Shown one piece after another: positions 21,149-32,297 of a DNA stretch of 51,191 nucleotides. Every line of letters begins with the position of its first letter. The stretch's first letter is position 1. The position numbers and the translations under genes are program-made. Under the pieces are notes generated by a model, which worked only from the letters and a program-made list of their open reading frames with translations, made no database searches and was not told the DNA's origin. The DNA is from Polyrhizophydium stewartii (lineage: Eukaryota > Chytridiomycota > Chytridiomycetes > Rhizophydiales), in assembly GCA_027604665.1 (NCBI GenBank), contig JADGIZ010000011.1, positions 1 through 51,191 of the forward strand. The letters run 5' to 3'.

Positions 21149-22813
21149 ATGCTCGCGACAAAGAATCCGCCCGCCGCGGCACCTGCTGCGTTCGATCCCT
21201 CGTCGACGAAGCAGCAGGGCGTCGATGCGTACACGTTTGCCGCCGAGCCGCGCGCTCTACAGCACCGCAAGAAGTACCGAGATCTGGCCGAAGACCAGAA
21301 GAGCCCGTGCGTGCCAGCCCTCTGCCGCGGCGTCAGTTCGCCATTGCTGTTGTTGCTGCTGCTGTGGATGGCGGCGGCATCGCCGCCGCATCGGCGACAT
21401 ACGAGGGCCGTTACGGCAGCTCGATCGGGCGGCACATACCAACTCGCTTGCACGGGAGGCGCCGGCGCATCACAGCGCAGAGGCAGAAGCGGGAGCCCAC
21501 GTTGGTTTCCGCTTGGCGCTGACCGTATGCCTGCGCGACATTTTGTCCCGCGGTCGGCGGAACGAACACCGTCTTCCCGCACCGCTCGCACCATCCTCCG
21601 CCGCGCGGCAACCGAACTTCAGCCCAGTGAATATCATGTACGACCGCCGCATCCACCGCGGCAACACTTATGCGTCGCCAGCGCTTCCTCTGGTGCGTCA
21701 GCATTCGGCTGGCCAGCCGACGGCTGCCGCCGCCGCAGCGCGGTCGGCTCCACGACGATCCGCCTCCCAGCAAAAATGCTGATGCAGGTTGAGCGGATGC
21801 AGCATGCCCAGCCCGACCCGGTCGAGATTCAGAAGCAGCAGGAGATGAAGCGCAGGCTCAAGGCAAAGAAGCGCGCCGAGGCCCGTCGTCGCGTGCGGAC
21901 CCCCGACCCAGTCGAGGGCCGCAAGCATATCGATGTTCAAACTGATCTGTATCTGGAGGAGCTGAGCGACAAAGTCCCCGAGGCGATCGCTGCGACGCAA
22001 ACGGACGCATTCATCAACCGTGCTCCGTCTCCCCTCTACATTCCGCAGAAGAGCGGTGTCGATGTTGCAACGCAGATCTACCAGGGCGAGCTATTCGACT
22101 TTGATTACGAGGTCACACCCATTCTCGAGGTGCTCGTCGGCAAGACGTTAGAGCAGGCGCTGATGGAGGTCCACGAGGAAGAGGAGCTCGCCGGTTTGCG
22201 TGCTCATCAGGTACCGTCCACTTTGTGGCTATGGCAAACGTACATTGGATGATTGATCAATTACTCGCTTGAGCAGCTCAAATTTGAGGAGATGCGCAAC
22301 GCCGAGCTTGCCGAGGTCCAGCGGCTTGAGGACGCCGAGCGCCGCCGCACCGAGGAGAAGGACCGTCGCCTTGCTGAGCAGCTTCGTATCCTCAAGGAGA
22401 AGCAAGAAGTCGCAGAGAAGATTGCCGCTCGTGCATTTGCGCAGAGCTACCTCAACACGCTGATTCCCAGCGTCTTCGAGAGCCTGGCGACCAACGGCTA
22501 CTTTTACGACGTTGTCGAGAAGGAGGTAGAGATATCAGTGCTTCCGTGGCTCACCAGCGAGGTCGAAAAGAACATCGAGCGCCACATTCTGTCTCGCCGC
22601 ATTGTCGATGGTGAGTTTACACGCACATGGGGCAGTAGCGTTTATTTGCCAAGGCAGATGGCAAATCGATTGTGGAGGATGGAGAGAAAGGACGTGGCGC
22701 ACGCTGCTGGTGCTGATATTCGGAGCTCTGCAGATCTCATTCGCGTGCATGTGCGCTCGTTTCGACAGAGCAATGGCGTGTTCGACCCGCTGATGCAAGG
22801 CTACGACCAATGA
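21149..22813 (+). CDS. RSPH3: radial spoke protein 3 homologue
   Basis: Five exons: 21149-21306, 21623-21692, 21788-22210, 22277-22610 and 22734-22813, encoding 354 residues. RSP3 is the dimeric backbone of the radial spoke and anchors it to the A-tubule of axonemal doublets. Joined exons give the family signatures in order: AYTFAAEPRALQHRKKYRDL, then NIMYDRRIHRGNTYA, TPDPVEGRKHIDVQTDLYLE, QTDAFINRAPSPLYIPQKSG and GELFDFDYEVTPILEVLVG, with the coiled-coil RNAELAEVQRLEDAERRR and the ARAFAQSYLNTLIPSVFESL segment near the end. The family's Radial_spoke_3 domain covers nearly the whole protein. Exon 4 could begin at 22274 instead of 22277. The gene is direct evidence for a motile 9+2 flagellum. 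Its stop is 12 bp from the convergent beta-tubulin stop. Confidence 0.93.
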
Positions 22814-22825
22814 ATTCCGCACTCG

Positions 22826-25076
22826 TCATGCCTTGCGGCCTGCCTCCGAGGGCACCGGCGAAGGCGGGAGCGGAGTTTGGGTTGCAATCTGCTGTGGGGC
22901 AAGTTGGGGCACCGATGCCAGAGTCGACATTGATGCGATGGCTCCCTGCGACGTGATTGCGCTTGGAGAGATTGCTTGCGCCGTTGCGGATGCCATCGTG
23001 GGCTCTGGAGACGGCTGCGGCGAGGGCATGCCGGCAGCACCTGTCGGACGAACCGGTTGCTGCTGGCTCGCCAGCGACTGAACGTTTGACGCAGCAGCCG
23101 CCGGGGCCTGCACCGGCATCTGCGGGTGCATCGGAGTCTGAGAATGCAGTGGCATCTGCATCTGCCCCTGCGCTGGTCGCATCTGGGGCATCGGCGAAAC
23201 AGGAGCAGCCGCCGCCGTTGTCGAAGCTTGCGCGCGGCCAGAATCTGCGCCAGCGGTGAAGGTAGTGGGCCTCTGCGCGCCAGGTGCCGACTGGGCGGGC
23301 ATCGACGCCTGGGTTATTGGCCGCTGAATCATCTGCTGCGCCTGCATCTGCATTTGGGCTTGCATCTGCATCTGCGTCTGTGGCTGAGGATGTGATGGGC
23401 TCGTCGGCGATGGACGCTGACCCACTTGTTGAGCAGTGTGAGGCTCTTGGTTGGTGCTCGACCGCTGGCGGCTCGAAGCCGACGTTCTTGGGTCGTAGTC
23501 AAAGTCAACGTCGAATTCTTCGAGCGAGCCCGACGCGTTCTGGTACTGCTGGTATTCGGAGATCAGATCAATCATGTTGCTCTCTGCCTCGGTAAACTCC
23601 ATCTCGTCCATGCCTTCGGCCGTGTACCAGTGCAAAAATGCCTTGCGCCGCACCATGGCCGAATACTGGTCGAGAACTCGGCGAAAGAGTTCCTGGATGC
23701 ATGTCGAGTTGCCAATGAATGTCGCAGCCATTTTCATGCCTTTTGGAGGGATATCGCACACTGCCAGAGCAGTCAACTTGTCAAACTCGTGTGCAAGCGC
23801 AGACAAGAAACTCCGCCACGCACCGGCAGTCTGCACATTGTTGGGGATCCACTCGACAAAGTACGACGAGTTCTTTGTCTGCACGTTGAGCATCTGCTGC
23901 TCAACTTCTTTGGTTGAGAGCTTGCCGCGGAAAATGGTCGCGACGGTCAGGTAGCGGCCATGGCGTGGGTCTGACGCCGTCATCATGTTGCGGCTGTCGA
24001 ACATCTGCATCACAAGATCGTGCACCGAGATGGAGCTGTAACGCTGCGAGCCGCGCGACGTGAGAGGCGCGAAGCCGACCATGAAGAAGTGCAGACGCGG
24101 GAAGGGCACCATGTTGACGGCGAGCTTGCGCAGGTCCGAGTTGAGCTGTCCGGGGAAGCGCAGGCAGGTGGTGACGCCGCTCATGACGGCCGACACGAGG
24201 TGGTTGAGATCGCCGTAGTGCGGGTTTGTGATCTTGAGGGTGCGGAAGCAGATGTCGTACAGGGCCTCATTGTCAATGCAGAAGGTCTCGTCCGAGTTCT
24301 CGACGAGCTGGTGGACCGACAGCGTGGCGTTGTAGGGCTCGACGACCGTGTCCGAGACCTTGGGCGACGGCACGACCGAATAGGTGCACAACATGCGGTC
24401 GGGGTACTCTTCGCGGATCTATTCGCATCGTGTCGCATAAGCAATCAGCGGTGGTTACGAAACACACGTGCCAGGATGGCACGCAGTCCGGAACGCACCT
24501 TTGTGAGCACAAGCGAGCCGAGCCCAGAGCCAGTTCCGCCACCGAGTGAGTGCACGAGCTGGAAGCCCTGCAGCGAGTCGCACGCATCTGCCTCCCGTCG
24601 GATGGTCTCGAGCACGTTTTCGACGAGCTCGGCACCGTCCGTGTAGTAGCCCTTGGCCCAGTTGTTCCCCGCACCAGACTGCCCATTGACAAAGTTGTCA
24701 GGACGGAACATGCTACCGATTGGCGAGGCACGAATGGCATCCATGGTTCCCGGCTCAAGGTCGACGAGAATCGACCTACGCGCAGCCCCGTGGAGCGCCA
24801 GAGCCCGCAGGCGAAGGTCCGCCCAAGCGGCGTCAGCGCGCAGGCGCCGAGTGCGATGGATCGGATGTGCGCAGTCTGGCTCGTGGCGCACCTGGGCACA
24901 TATCTGCCTCGCTGGCCTTCGTTGAAATAGACGCTGATGCGCTCCAGCTGCAGGTCGCTTGTCCCAGAGTACTTTCCGTCCCCGTCAAGCCCGTGCTCGT
25001 CCGAGATGACCTCCCAGAACTTGGACCCGATTTGGTTGCCGCACTGGCCGATTTGGACGTGGAGGATCTCGCGCAT
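22826..25076 (-). CDS. beta-tubulin with a long Gln/Met/Pro-rich C-terminal extension
   Basis: Four exons: 25076-24892, 24775-24499, 24418-23824 and 23760-22826, encoding 663 residues; beta-tubulins usually have about 445. The N-terminus [20 protein letters not shown] carries the autoregulatory MRE(I/C) start and the first nucleotide loop. The tubulin signature [31 protein letters not shown] and [20 protein letters not shown] follow. The core ends around EYQQYQ (about residue 421). Instead of a short acidic tail there is about 220 residues of Gln, Met, Pro, Ala and Ser with [15 protein letters not shown] repeats. The core is also more divergent than usual near residues 280-330. Intron 3 (63 nt, 23823-23761) is in frame and lacks a stop, so its retention would insert 21 residues. 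GTP-binding and polymer-forming residues look intact. It may be a specialised isotype. Confidence 0.9.
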
Positions 25077-25349
25077 GGCTCAAGCGACGATGCGGGCGCT
25101 TGCGGGCGTGTGATGGCTCAGGCAGAGAACAAGAGCAGCGCGGGCGATGCTTTCCTGCGCTTGCGGCAGTACGGGCGTCCGACGGAAAGCCGCGCCGTCC
25201 GCCCAGCTCGCGAAGCCCGTGTGCGGCGCCATGGATGCGATCGTGGGCTGCATCCACGCCCTGGAGTGCGCACAGCATGATTGCCGCTGTTTCATTCACT
25301 CAAGGTGGGCTGCGGACGTTGACCGCAGTTGGCTGGACTCGGCTCGCCC
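25077..25349. promoter_or_regulatory. upstream region of the beta-tubulin gene
   Basis: 273 bp between the beta-tubulin start and the stop of the next minus-strand gene (Rab GEF). It should hold the tubulin promoter and the GEF 3' end. No element was recognised. Confidence 0.35.
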
Positions 25350-28215
25350 TCAAGAGAGGATCTTTATGTCAGCCTCCCAGTCGCCGCCGCCACCGGGCCC
25401 GGTGATGGCCGAGAGCGGGGTCTCGAACATGCTGCAGCTGCCGATCTTGGCGACAGCCATACGCCTGCGCAGCCAGAGCATCTGGCGGAAGATGCTCAGA
25501 ATGGTTGCGCCTTGCTTGCCCGGCCCGATCGTACCCTGTATCATAAAGTTGGTGTATGTGCAGAAGTCGAGGACGCTTGCGAGTCGGTCGCGGCAGAAGC
25601 GACACAGCGGCGTCCACTCTTTTGTGCCCGCGGCGACGGGCAGCAGCCGGACCGCGTACTCGCAATCTCGGACGATTGTGCACAGCGTGCATCGGTCTTT
25701 TGGAACAGCTTGTCCGGTCTGCCTTTGGCTGCCGCCCGCCGCATCACCCGCCCCGGCGGCCGGGCTTGACGACCCAGGGCTTGAGGACTGCGGTTGCAGC
25801 TGCAAAGGGGCCTGCGAAGGCCTGTCCGCCGCATGCGCAGGCTGCGAGCTGGTTTGGCCGGGAAGCATGACCGTCATGCTCATGCGCGGCGCCAAAAACC
25901 CGGCGACAAGCTTGATCTCGCACTGCCCACGGACCGCGCATTCCACGAGCCGCTTCTTGAACGACGTCGTCAGACCAGGCCCGTAGACCGCTTTTGCAAA
26001 GCCGGACGTGGGCTGCTGGTAGGTGTAAAATAGGCACGGCTCGACGCTCTCGGCCATGCAGCGCTTCATGAATGCGGTCGAGTAGGTAGTCTGGATGGCC
26101 TGCAGCGCTGGCTGGCTCGCAGCCAGGATGCTCGCCTTGACGTGGTCCTGGAACTCTTGGAAGATGACACCGTCGGCGGCCACCGAGGACTCAAACGTGT
26201 CGTAGCCCGCGACGATAGTGTGTGAGTATTGCATGACGTGTCGATCAATGTCCGCCGAGGGCTGCCGCGCGTGCCCGCTGGGTCGCTGCAACTGGGCACT
26301 GGCAGCGGCCTGAGAAAGAGACGCAGCACTTGATCCATCGTTGGCCGCGAGGGCATGCAGCGCAGGCCCCGGCCCAACGCTTGAAGTTGAATCGCGGTGG
26401 TCGTGGCTGAATGAAGTTGTGTGCATCTGCGTGCCCTGGACGTCGTACAGCTTCTTTTTGAGCTCCTTGAGCTCGTCTTCACGGCTGTGCAGCTTCTTGA
26501 CTGCGAGCTGGTATCTTGCCTTGAGGTCCTTGAAAGCAGTTTCCGCTTCGTCTCGCCGGCGCGCATGGTCGGCAACAAGCGTGTTGGCTTGCTCGAAGAG
26601 CTGGACCGTCAGATCCTCGAGCTCCTGGTCAATGTTTTCCTTTGATTGCAGAATCCTCGCCTTGGCACTCTTTTCGGCATCACGCTCGCGCTCGGCTCGC
26701 TGGGCGAGTCCCTGCAGCTCACATATCTGATCACGCAAGTGATCAATCTGGAGCATGTGCTCGCGACACGACTCGCATCGCGTCTTCTTTGGACTGACGG
26801 CGGTGTGCGACTCGGGGCTTGCAGATTTTGTCGACAGATCGCCTTCGTCCTCGTTATCGTCTTCGCCGCGACTCTTTGCTGCAGCCTCTGGGCGGCTGCC
26901 GGCGGCGAAGTGCGGCGCGTTTAGCGACGGTCCTCGTGGTATGCTTCCGGAACCCACTCCGTGCGGCTGGCGCAAGTCAAATGCGGGAGCCTGTGCGGGT
27001 TTGCCCATTGCCGGTTGGTCTGAAGCGGTTTTTGCCGATGGAGCAAGGTCGCTGCGCGATATGCGCGGCGAAGCCGTGCCAGAGGTTGCGCGGCGCATAA
27101 TTGGCGAGCCCCGCGGCGAGGGCGAGCTCACGTTCAGCAGCGCGAGCGACTCGTTCTCGGCCAGCTGGAGCGGCGGCAGGCTCGCCATTGGCGCATAAGA
27201 GCCGTTGTCGATTGAGCGGATGAAGTTCTGTGCCGAATGGAGAAAGTTGAGTGCGATGCGCATGCACTCGAGACACTGGCTCTCGAGCGCCGAGACGTTT
27301 GCGGGCAGCTGCGATCTGAGGGCGCCTGGGCTGCCGAGTTTCTGCGCCGCCTGCTGTCTCCCGGCCAGCTGTGCGGGGTTGCTGGGAATCTTGGCGTGCG
27401 CAGGTTGCGCCGCCGCGCTGCCGCCTTGCGGACCGTTGGCGGTTGCAGGTCTCGACTTCTGATGTTCGGCCGATGCGTACGAGTACGAGCCACCGGGCGT
27501 GCTCTGGGCCGGCGCGCTGCCGGTAGCTGCTTTTGACGCGGCGGCAACTGCAGACGAGACGGCAGCGAGTGGATCGGCGCCTTCTTTGCCGTTGAGCCAG
27601 TCGTCGTATGCAAGCAGCGGCTTGCCGAGGAAGAGCACGGCCTCCTTGATCGCAAACTCGTAGCGGTTAAGCTTGATGCGCTGGGAATCAATGAGCTGGT
27701 TCTTCTTGGCGATTGTGTCGAGCAGGTCGCCCTTTTCGCTGGCGCGCGCGGCAGCAAGCTCCTGGGTCGGAATCGAGCAGGCGGCATCGCCAGATGAGAG
27801 CCGCGATTTGTGTTCCGCGAATCATCGCCGCATCAGATCGTCAGCATCCGGCGACAGGCAGCGCGGTGCCCAGGAGGCGGCAGCGGAGCGCGTGCAGTCG
27901 GCAGGCACCGGGAAGGCAATCAAGGACACTCGCGCGAAGCGCAGAGCCGCCTCGCAGGTGGAGCCTGCAGGCACCGCTGCCGAATTGCAGGCGGCACAAT
28001 GCCCGCGCGATGGCGACAGCGTTGCTGTCGGCCGCGACGTTGCTGTCGAGCCCCAGCAGCATCCGCTGCTGCTGCAACGGCGCCTGCGCCGCCGCAAACA
28101 AGCTGGTCCGGCGAGGCAAGGCTACACTCACGCTCAGCTCGTTCTCGAGGCGAGCGGCGTGCTCTGCCGGGCCGACTTCGAGCCGCGGCTCTGATGCAGC
28201 CGCGAGCGCGTCCAT
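25350..28215 (-). CDS. Sec2/Rabin (RAB3IP)-like Rab guanine-nucleotide exchange factor
   Basis: Two exons: 28215-28132 and 27761-25350, encoding 831 residues. The exon join makes a continuous helical stretch, RLENELS followed by ELAAARASEKGDLLDTIAKK. A long coiled coil at about residues 365-468 contains ELEDLTVQLFEQANTLVADH, the Sec2-type exchange motif that opens Sec4/Rab8. The C-terminal domain (about 715-825) has two CxxC-like pairs (CTLCTIVRDC, CRFCRDR) and then FCTYTNFMIQGTI and LRRRMAVAKIG, matching the Rabin8/Rab3IP C-terminal region that receives Rab11. Yeast Sec2 drives polarised exocytosis; animal Rabin8 also starts ciliary membrane growth, so a role in the zoospore flagellum is possible but inferred. 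The 370-nt intron shows no clear gene. The middle linker is Ser/Pro-rich. Confidence 0.82.
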
Positions 28216-28410
28216 TTGGCAGAAGGAAAGTGAGATTCCAAAAGAGAATGAAAGTCGAATGACCGAAGGGCAGTACTTACCGCGAAGAGCGGGAATCAAG
28301 GCCAGAGATGGCAACCCCCCGGCAGCGCCATAGCGGCTCCCGAGCAAATCCGCCGAAAGAGGCAGCCGCCTCGCGTGAGCGACCGCAAACTGTCTCGGCC
28401 GCCGCCTGTA

Positions 28411-28752
28411 TCAGTCAAGCCTCGGCGTGAAGGCGCCGATCGCTTGGTCGCCAAGAACTAAAACGCCAAAGACTTGATCTTGCCCTGGGGCCTTCACCAC
28501 TGAGGTCATTACGACACCATCTGGTGCCGCGACAAGAACGCATGCATCAAGATGCACTTGCGCGCCATGTTCTACTTGTGGCAGCCTCTGAAAGACTAGG
28601 ATGGCAGCCCTGTGGTCAGTGAGGACGCCCTGTACTTGTGTCCTCAACAACAACATCCACAAGAATGGCGGGCGGCTACTGTTGTACACTCCCTTGTCTC
28701 GGCAAGGAAACCAGAAGCGATCGTCCGCAATATTCAGATCTTTTAGGTTCAT
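28411..28752 (-). CDS. possible small protein of 113 residues, unidentified
   Basis: An uninterrupted frame starts MNLKDLNIADDRFWFPCRDK and ends GDQAIGAFTPRLD, between two minus-strand genes. The stretch 28380-28830 is clearly less GC-rich (about half G+C by eye) than its neighbours. In low-GC DNA a frame this long is mildly informative, and the second half alternates hydrophobic and polar residues like a small beta-rich fold, but no family was recognised. It could equally be the 3' UTR of the upstream gene or decayed sequence. Plus-strand frames through 28601-28826 are also open and equally unassigned. Confidence 0.25.
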   Translation of the reverse strand: MNLKDLNIADDRFWFPCRDKGVYNSSRPPFLWMLLLRTQVQGVLTDHRAAILVFQRLPQVEHGAQVHLDACVLVAAPDGVVMTSVVKAPGQDQVFGVLVLGDQAIGAFTPRLD

Positions 28753-28822
28753 TGCCGAATGGCGAGCTTCTGTGTGTTGGCCGGACGCCTGAGGCCGATT
28801 CCTATCTGGTGCAACTAGATTT

Positions 28823-31800
28823 TTAATCGTCCCCAAGAATGATGGAAGGGGGCGGAATCTGGCGGGCCTGCGGCAGCTGCGGCGCTTGCGGGGCCGCTTG
28901 TGGTTGCTCGATGTGTCCTTCGAGCGAGTCGCCGTTGGTGTGCATCTGGTCTTCGTACGACGCGCCGGGATGTGCGCGCAGCCGTCGGATGGCATCGAGC
29001 AACTCGTCGACGGCGTCGCGATTCGAGAACGCAAGATCCCACCAAAAGCCAACGCGCTCGCCGCCGGTGGTGGTCGGAATCGATCTCGGAGCGGACACGG
29101 GGGTGGCCGGCTGCTCAAGCGAGTCTGCTTCCGGATCGCGCTCGCCAAAGACAATGCGAACCCACCAAAGCCATCCGCCGGCACTACCGTGCTGCTCCGC
29201 GATTCCCATCTTGGATGCGTCGGCGCCAACAAAGCCCAAGTATCCATTCTGCAAAGCCTCGCCAAGGCCGCGAAGATCCTCGCATGGCGGCTCGCCCGGA
29301 AGACCAAGCGCCGCGTCGATCCGCCATGTGCGCCAGCGCTCGACGCGAAGGATGTCGGCGACGCGGCCCACGCCAAGCACGTGCTCGAACTCGGGCACGA
29401 TGTCCGCAGTCAGTCCCTTTCCGCTTGCATCGAGTGGCGCAAGCTGCGACACGCCTTCGATGCGAGCATTGACCGACGGATGCGGCGAGAACTCGTCGGG
29501 AACAATCAGGGGCGGCCAGACGTCAAAGCGCTCCGAGACGAGATAAATGTAAACTGCGGTGCCAACAATCGACACGTGCTCGAGCTTGACGCTGCGCGCG
29601 GGCAGCTCTGGCACCGGGCGGATGTAACGCATGAAGCAGCCGAGCAAATAGAAGCGCAGAAAGTCAAAGTCAACCTTGGTGATCTCTGCGTCGGCTGCTG
29701 GGTCAGACTCGCTTTCGGCCAGGACGCAGACGCTGCCGCCTCCGTTTGACGACTTCGGCTGCTCCGACTCCGACGACCGCGGCGTGGGCCAGACATGCTC
29801 GTATGTCAGCACGCGAACGTCCTTGCGGCCGGGCCGCAGAAAGACTGAAGCCTGTAGGTTGCGCAGCACAGGCTCGATGTCCTGATTGACAAGCCCCGCG
29901 CTCTGCGAAGGCATGACATGTTCGGCCAGCATTTCGTGCAAGCTTGCAGTTAGGTATTCCACAATTTGGTTGGTGCACATGCGCGATCTTGCGAGAAAGA
30001 CCCATGAGTCGATCTTGATGCGCAGGGGCTTGGATCCAGAGAGGGCTGAGCTGGCTGCAGCGCCGTTGGATCGGACAGACGGTTGCGGCGAGGCGGCGGG
30101 CGTGGTGCCAGACGTAGTTTGCGCGGGGATCAGCGCGGATGGACTCAAAGCGGCGGTGCCCGACGGAAGCTGGCGGACGCGGAAGCACAGGTGCTGGCGG
30201 CTTGGGCCAACGTCGAGGCGGACAATGTCGGAGTGGGGAAACTTGCACACAAGCTGCAGAAGCGCCGACGGATCCAGATACGTGGTTTGCTCGTCCTTGA
30301 GCGGGAGCTTGAGGCTGTAGAGAGAGAAGATCGGGCGGAAGATATATACAGCACTGGACGTGAGCAGCAGATAACCTGGAGAGGTTGGAGGCGCAGCTGG
30401 GTATGCGGTTTCATCGCGGGCAGACATGGAGCGAACGAGGGAGCGGATGGCAGAGATGCTAAAGAGCCTGGCGGCAGCCGACTGCCTGGGCGTCGAGTTC
30501 GCTGACGTGCCGGGCATTCCGACAAAGGGGCTTGTCTGCAAGAGGAAACTGCCCGGGTTCCAGCAGATGATGCGCTCCGAGTCGTCGAGGACTGCGAGCT
30601 TGAGATACAGCTGCAAAGAGTTTGTCAAAGTAAGAAAGGGAAGGAACGGCGTGGATAGCATCTCCTCTGCGAGCATCTGCTGCTGAGGCGACATCTCGTT
30701 GTCGTCGCCACCAGTGCGGTGGGAATAGTCTTGCGCGTGGCGGNNNNNNNNNNNNNNNNNNNNNNNNNNNNNNNNNNNNNNNNNNNNNNNNNNNNNNNNN
30801 NNNNNNNNNNNNNNNNNNNNNNNNNNNNNNNNNNNNNNNNCCTCTGCGAGCATCTGCTGCTGAGGCGACATCTCGTTGTCGTCGCCACCAGTGCGGTGGG
30901 AATAGTCTTGCGCGTGGCTCGAGCGCGACGCCGAATTCGAGCGGGCGTAGCGCGGTCCGCTGCGAGACGACACGGGGCGAGCGAGCGTCATGGGCGAGGG
31001 TGAGGCCGCGCGCGGGATGTTGAACGAGGCGCCGATAGACACTCGGCCCATGCTCTGCGGCGTGCGGATCACGGTGGGGTACGCCGCGAACTTGCTGGGC
31101 GATGCAGCGCCCTTGGAAGGTGTGACATCGAGCACCGTCAGATCCTTGGCGGTGCCAAACGTGACGTCGAGGCCCGGGATGGCGCCGGCAAGCGCTGCTG
31201 GCGCCGCTGAGGAGCTCTGCGGGCCTGCACGCTGCGGCTGCGCCGGTGCGCCGTTGCCGGACGGCGAGCCTTGTGCTTGGTCGGCGGCGAGCCTGCCCGA
31301 TGCCGAGTCCTGCTGCTGCGGTGCATAGATGCGCACATACGGCCCGTGCGAGCGCAGGCGCCGCTCGAGGTCCTGGATGGAGAGCGCCGCATCTGGCGTC
31401 GTCCGAGGGGCCGCATCGCCTTCTGGTCGGAGAGGAGGCACACGGAGGCCGAGGGGTCGGGGTCGGGCCGGGTCAGCACTTTCGAGATGAACAAGCTGTC
31501 GTCGCGGCAGCGAATAAGAGCGGCTCTTTGGAGCGCACCTGCATCGAGAGCCGACGCAGTGGGGCCGGAGGTCGTCTCGCCACCCGCCGTTGCATGCGCA
31601 TCGAGCCTGCGAGCCGTGCCAGGCCCCGCCGGCGAGTCGTCCGAGCCCGAGTCGTCAGACGACGCCGCGAGCGCAAGTGCGGCCAGACCGCCGCCGGCTG
31701 AGGCAGCTGTCCGGGCGTGGGCCGCGGGCATGCGCGGCTCGAGAGCGCCGGCCTCGGGCGCACTGGCGGATCGGGAGGCGGCCGCCGGTGCGTGCTTGGT

Positions 31801-32256
31801 CGCAGCCACGGCCGCATCGGAGGTCGCAGCACCAGGGGCCGCGCCAAAGACCGACGCCGGCTTCGGATGCTTGCTTGCATCATCGTGCGAGTGCCGCGAC
31901 GGCGGCGACGTCCCGGCGGCCTGCTCGCCCGAGGCAAGGTGTTGCTGCCGCTGCTGCAGAGGGTCGGGCGCCTGCTGTGCATGCACCGCGGTAGACACGG
32001 CGGGCCGCAGCGAGGCACCAAAGGCCGCGACCGCGGCCGCTTTGGTGGCAGCCCGGTCGAGCTTGCGCTGGGCCTTTGGGCGCCCGCGTGCAACAACAAC
32101 GCCGTCGTCGGCATCGGCGCCGGAGGATCCTGCGGCGGCCTCGTGCGAAGCGGCCTCAGCCGTACGGCGCGCAGGGGATCCGCGCCCGTCGGCGCCAGTC
32201 TGCGCGCGCTGCCGCTGTGCTTGGCTCTCGAGTTTCTCGAGCCCGGCGCTCCGCAT
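28823..32256 (-). CDS. large unidentified protein, interrupted by an assembly gap
   Basis: Proposed as two exons, 32256-31480 and 31372-28823. The first encodes an Ala/Ser/Gly-rich, probably disordered 259-residue region; the join gives DDSLFISK followed by DLERRLRSHGPYVRIYAP. This join rests on phase alone and the intron's branch site is not convincing; exon 1 could be a separate gene. The second part has a well-formed globular look: LTLTNSLQLYLKLAVLDDSE, GYLLLTSSAVYIFRPIFSLY, SWVFLARSRMCTNQIVEYL, FLRFYLLGCFMRYIRPVPEL and RVADILRVERWRTWRIDAAL. These alternate like PH-type or similar beta-rich domains, but I could not name the family. The 97-N run at 30744-30840 sits inside this gene. The proposed start lies 41 bp from the start of the divergent giant coiled-coil gene. 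Confidence 0.55.
30664..30918. repeat. 78-bp direct duplication flanking a 97-N gap; probable false gap
   Basis: Bases 30664-30741 are repeated exactly at 30841-30918, the second copy starting directly after the N run (30744-30840). Two extra bases (GG) lie between the first copy and the Ns. The offset of 177 is a multiple of three, so the reading frame survives. The simplest reading is that two contig ends overlap and were joined with Ns instead of merged; true sequence would then be a single copy. Confidence 0.85.
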
Positions 32257-32297
32257 GTTTTCAGCAAACTCGCCAAACACCGCCCGCGAGCCAACCC
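32257..32297. promoter_or_regulatory. 41-bp divergent gap between unidentified gene and CCDC162-like gene
   Basis: If both start codons are right, only 41 bp separate them. The minus-strand frame stays open upstream of 32256 (VFGEFAEN precedes the ATG), so that gene may begin further inside the neighbour. Confidence 0.3.
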
